The notes below the pieces were generated by a model, which worked only from the letters and a program-made list of their open reading frames with translations, was not told where the DNA came from and did not search any database. DNA of 36,054 nucleotides from Rhodopseudomonas faecalis. GTDB lineage: Bacteria > Pseudomonadota > Alphaproteobacteria > Rhizobiales > Xanthobacteraceae. How positions within the stretch are numbered: the stretch's first letter is position 1; each line of letters begins with the position of its first letter. The translations under genes and the position numbers were made by a program. Location of the stretch: positions 1-36,054 of the forward strand of contig NZ_QJTI01000030.1 of the NCBI RefSeq assembly GCF_003217325.1, read 5' to 3'. Below are positions 33,285 through 36,054 of the stretch, piece after piece.

Positions 33285-35672
33285 ATGGCAACTTCAATGT
33301 CAGAGATCATCAAGCAGAATACCGTCGGCTTCAGCGACGGTTATCCGGTGGGGGTGCCGGAGAGCTACAGCTGGTACCAAGGTTTGTATAAGCCGGTCGG
33401 CTATAACGGGCCGCCTGGAGACTTCACGTCTGTGTTGGGGTGGGGACAGGTCTATCAGAAGGCTGGCGCGCCTGCCTATAGCAACGCCAACGCCAAGGTT
33501 GAAGTCGCCAACGCCCGGACCTGGGTGCATCTCAAGGCCACCGGCGATTGGGTGCTGGTGCAGGATCAGGGGCCGATGAAGCTTGAGGGCGGTCATTTTG
33601 TGACCGACTTCGCCGGCAATGCTGGTTCGACGATGAACGTCGCCAATTCCGGAAGCACCGCGCAATTCGCGGCTCCCCCCAATGGCTACAATGATCATTT
33701 CTGGCTTGGTTCGCGAGGCGAATACGCGCCCGGTACCGTCGATGCCGTCTATGTGCAGATGGATATGCGGGTCACCGATCCGAATGTGAGCCTGGTCGCT
33801 AATATCGGCGCCGATTGGTGGCGCACGCCATCGGCGCCCTATGTCGACGGTTTTAGTAACAACCCTGGCGCCGGCATGGGCAATTGGGTGGAACTGTCCA
33901 CCGATTGGTCGACGCTTGGCTTCTATTCGAGCAGCACCGCGGTGTTTCAAGCCGATCCGCCGCCCGGACTGTTCGATGCCGGTGCGATCGCGACGCCGAA
34001 AGTGCTGTCGTTTTCGCCGGACAGCGACACGGTCGGCGATGGCATCACCACCGCAACCGTGGTCAAGCTCGAGGGTTCTGCTCAGGCCGGCAGCACCGTG
34101 ACGGTGTTCGACGGCACCAACAAGATCGGCACGGCGACGGCCAACTCATCGGGGGCGTGGAGCTTCCAGACTGGCGAATTGTCGAAGTCGACGCACAGCT
34201 TCACGGTCACCGCCAAGGATGCCGCCGGCAATGTCAGCGCCAAGTCGCAGGCTTTGAATGTCACGGTGCAGGCGGCCGGCACGCCGGGGCCGGTGAATCC
34301 CCCGACGACGCCGACCGGAGACAATCTGGTGGTGAACGGCTCGTTTGAAACGACGCCGACCGCGGTCAATTCCGGTAGCTGGGGTGCGTTCAACAACATC
34401 CAGGGCTGGACCGCGATCACCGGCGGCACCATCGAGCTGTGGAATAACCTCAACGGCGTGAAGGCCACCAACGGCTCGAATTTTGGTGAGCTCGATTATC
34501 TCGGTGCCCGTGACGGTTTCTATCAGGACATCAAGACGGCCAAGGGCCAGACCTATGACCTGTCGTTCGACGCGCGTTCGCGTCCGGGCTTCACATCGTC
34601 CACCACCACCATCGAGGTGTTGTGGAACGGTTCTGTGGTGGCGACCGTGCCGCCCGGCGCTGACTGGCAGGGCTATCAATTCAAGGTGGTCGGTACCGGT
34701 GGCGCCGATCGACTGACATTCCGTGAGGCGGCCAATCAGGGCGCGGACGGTCTCGGCGCGCTGTACGACAATGTCAGGCTGGTCGCGGCCAAGACCGGGA
34801 CGACACCGCCGCCCGTCACCACGCCTGAGCAGCCGACCACGCCGGTCGCGACCAATCTGTTGGTCAATGGCTCGTTTGAGAACACGCCGAGCGCGGTCGA
34901 TTCCGGGCGCTGGGCGGGCTTCAGCAGCATTCCGGGCTGGACCGCGCTGACCGGCGGCACCATCGAGTTGTGGAACAACCTCAACGGCGTGAAGGCCTCC
35001 GACGGCGCGAAATTCGGCGAGCTCGACTATCTTGGCGCGCGCGACGGCTTCTATCAGGACGTCAAGACCGCGAAGGGGCAGAGCTACGATCTGTCGTTTG
35101 ACGCACGGTCGCGGCCGGGCTTCACCTCGTCCACCACCACCATGGAAGTGCTGTGGAACGGTGAGGTGGTGGCCACCGTACCGCCTGGAGCCGATTGGCA
35201 GAACTACCAGTTCAAGGTGGTCGGCACTGGCGGATCTGATCGGCTGACGTTCCGCGAGGCCGCCAACCAGGGCGCCGACGGTCTGGGCGCTCTCTATGAT
35301 AACGTCAGCCTGGTGGCGTCGTCGTCCACGGCGAGCGCGACGCAAACGTTTGCCACGCAATCGGTCGCCACTTCGTCGGTCACGACCTCGGCGTTGGCCA
35401 CCCAGCCGGTGACGTCATCGATCAACGTCGCGCCGCAGGCGGCATCGATCACCACCACTAGTTCGGCGCTGACTGAGACCAGCCCGGCCACCCGGCCGAG
35501 CTTGACCCAGGTGACCGCCAGCAGTGCGGGGGTGGCGTCGATCGACCGCGCGATCGACCTGATGTCGCAATATTCGGCATCGCGCGTGGGCGCTCTGTCG
35601 GTGTCGACCTCGACCAGCAGCTATCGGCCGGCGCCGAGCCTGACCGACGCTCTGGTGCTGCCGCAGGTGTGA
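33285..35672 (+). CDS. Large multi-domain surface protein, predicted type I secretion substrate
   Basis: 795 residues with no N-terminal signal peptide. Order: a 'GFS-GYP' domain (about 8-230) paralogous to the anchored protein at 32073; a Bap-type Ig-like domain (about 236-335, with GSTVTVFDGTNKIGTATA and SFTVTAKDAAGNVSA); two tandem copies (347-502 and 524-679) of a jelly-roll carbohydrate-binding-like module beginning NLxVNGSFE and containing GGTIELWNNLNGVKA, ELDYLGARDGFYQD and DARSRPGFTSSTTT; then a Ser/Thr/Ala-rich C-terminus ending LTDALVLPQV. Such architecture and a hydrophobic C-terminal end without a Sec signal fit a type I secreted adhesin or polysaccharide-binding protein. No GGxGxD RTX repeats are present. 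GGAG 5 bases upstream supports the start. Confidence 0.85.
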   Translation: MATSMSEIIKQNTVGFSDGYPVGVPESYSWYQGLYKPVGYNGPPGDFTSVLGWGQVYQKAGAPAYSNANAKVEVANARTWVHLKATGDWVLVQDQGPMKLEGGHFVTDFAGNAGSTMNVANSGSTAQFAAPPNGYNDHFWLGSRGEYAPGTVDAVYVQMDMRVTDPNVSLVANIGADWWRTPSAPYVDGFSNNPGAGMGNWVELSTDWSTLGFYSSSTAVFQADPPPGLFDAGAIATPKVLSFSPDSDTVGDGITTATVVKLEGSAQAGSTVTVFDGTNKIGTATANSSGAWSFQTGELSKSTHSFTVTAKDAAGNVSAKSQALNVTVQAAGTPGPVNPPTTPTGDNLVVNGSFETTPTAVNSGSWGAFNNIQGWTAITGGTIELWNNLNGVKATNGSNFGELDYLGARDGFYQDIKTAKGQTYDLSFDARSRPGFTSSTTTIEVLWNGSVVATVPPGADWQGYQFKVVGTGGADRLTFREAANQGADGLGALYDNVRLVAAKTGTTPPPVTTPEQPTTPVATNLLVNGSFENTPSAVDSGRWAGFSSIPGWTALTGGTIELWNNLNGVKASDGAKFGELDYLGARDGFYQDVKTAKGQSYDLSFDARSRPGFTSSTTTMEVLWNGEVVATVPPGADWQNYQFKVVGTGGSDRLTFREAANQGADGLGALYDNVSLVASSSTASATQTFATQSVATSSVTTSALATQPVTSSINVAPQAASITTTSSALTETSPATRPSLTQVTASSAGVASIDRAIDLMSQYSASRVGALSVSTSTSSYRPAPSLTDALVLPQV
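34323..34790 (+). repeat. Carbohydrate-binding-like module, copy 1
   Basis: 156 codons (residues 347-502 of the large surface protein). It differs from copy 2 at about 23 positions by hand count, roughly 85% identical, with no gaps. The module resembles DUF642/CBM-like jelly rolls found in secreted bacterial proteins. Confidence 0.8.
34854..35321 (+). repeat. Carbohydrate-binding-like module, copy 2
   Basis: 156 codons (residues 524-679). Offset from copy 1 by 531 bases, with a short Pro/Thr-rich linker between them. High identity points to a recent tandem duplication or to gene conversion. Confidence 0.8.
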
Positions 35673-35684
35673 TCCACAAAAACG

Positions 35685-35714
35685 AGCCGCCGCCCGCGCT
35701 GGTCGTGGGCGGCT
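35685..35714 (+). terminator. Terminator of the large surface protein gene
   Basis: AGCCGCC (35685-35691) pairs with GGCGGCT (35708-35714), followed by TTCTTCTTGT. It lies 12 bp after the stop codon, so the TolC-family gene is transcribed separately. Confidence 0.75.
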
Positions 35715-35832
35715 TCTTCTTGTGGCGCGTCGAGTGGCGCGTGGCTCGGACGGCCGGCCGGCCCGTCGCCAGCTCCGTTCGCCGGGCGAAGTTAATTGAT
35801 CGAGCGCGCCGCCGGTTAACCTCGCATCAAGC

Positions 35833-35847
35833 TTAAGATGGTCTTAA
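35833..35847. promoter_or_regulatory. CtrA-type box TTAA-N7-TTAA
   Basis: TTAAGATGGTCTTAA fits the alphaproteobacterial CtrA recognition pattern TTAA-N7-TTAA, 50 bp upstream of the TolC-family start codon. Two further TTAA tetramers follow at 35860 and 35868, within a direct repeat ATGG(T/C)CTTAATGGC (35838-35851 and 35854-35867). Confidence 0.5.
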
Positions 35848-35897
35848 TGGCGGATGGCCTTAATGGCTTAAGTTCAGCACTGGCGTGGTCGAGGGGT

Positions 35898-36054
35898 ATG
35901 GCAACACAACGGATTTCTCTCCGATGCAGCGCTGCCATGGCCTTGCTGCTGTTGTGCAGCGCCGCGGCGCCAGTGTCGGCGGACACCATTGAGGCGGCGT
36001 TGGTGCGGGCCTATCAGAGCAATCCGCAGCTCAATGCGCAGCGCGCCTCGGTGC
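35898..36054 (+). CDS. TolC-family outer membrane channel, 5' end only
   Basis: 52 codons in the window, then the sequence ends. A signal peptide (MATQRISLRCSAAMALLLL through a likely APVSA cleavage) is followed by DTIEAALVRAYQSNPQLNA, the typical first helix of TolC-like type I secretion outer membrane proteins. GAGGGG lies very close to the ATG, so the exact start is uncertain. Together with the ABC transporter and MFP at 13226-17503 it would complete a type I secretion channel, although TolC proteins may also serve efflux pumps. Confidence 0.82.
   Translation, partial: MATQRISLRCSAAMALLLLCSAAAPVSADTIEAALVRAYQSNPQLNAQRASV

Noticed and set aside
34146-35360. 404-codon open frame on the minus strand opposite the large surface protein
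   Set aside because: It reflects the repeated modules on the opposite strand; basic and low-complexity.
33285-35672. RTX (GGxGxD) calcium-binding repeats in the candidate secretion substrate
   Set aside because: None are present in the translated protein, so it cannot be called an RTX protein.

Overview
The window is GC-rich and looks alphaproteobacterial. The closest fit is Nitrobacteraceae (Bradyrhizobium/Rhodopseudomonas-like), judged from the codon style, a COQ8-type ABC1 kinase, a flagellin with repeated middle domains, a CtrA-like TTAA-N7-TTAA site and FixK/Fnr-like TTGA-N6-TCAA boxes. Genus assignment is inference. I saw no tRNA, rRNA, CRISPR array or insertion sequence.

Layout. (1) 1-3483: the 5' part of a flagellin gene and an ABC1/COQ8-family kinase, both on the minus strand. 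(2) 3790-7583: a two-gene operon for secreted, very cysteine-rich proteins of unknown function; the second carries a predicted beta-propeller. (3) 7635-32018: a large exopolysaccharide (EPS) locus. It holds a Wzy/ligase-like membrane protein, two GT4 and one GT2 glycosyltransferases, a radical SAM protein, a WbaP-like priming transferase, a Wzx flippase and a Wzz-like co-polymerase. It also holds deoxy/branched-sugar genes (RfbF-like cytidylyltransferase, SDR enzyme, sugar 3,5-epimerase, C-methyltransferase, DUF4910 protein), a Crp/Fnr regulator, a LuxR-type response regulator and two small proteins. (4) Inside the EPS locus, 13226-17503: the ABC transporter and membrane fusion protein (MFP) of a type I secretion system. 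(5) 32073-36054: two paralogous proteins sharing a ~220-residue domain, one membrane-anchored and one large, without a signal peptide and with Ig-like and duplicated carbohydrate-binding-like domains, then the start of a TolC-family gene.

How it may work together. WbaP starts the repeat unit on undecaprenyl phosphate, the glycosyltransferases extend it with unusual deoxy sugars, Wzx flips it, and Wzy with the co-polymerase builds the chain. The type I system plausibly exports the large multi-domain protein at 33285-35672, which could bind or anchor the polysaccharide.

The two most notable signals are these. A 14-bp inverted repeat TTGA-N6-TCAA (consensus near TTGACGRCCGTCAA) occurs five times, always between genes and mostly upstream of EPS genes; the Crp/Fnr gene in the same locus is the obvious candidate binder. 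The MFP carries an N-terminal peptidase-C39-like domain that aligns without gaps to the one on its ABC partner.
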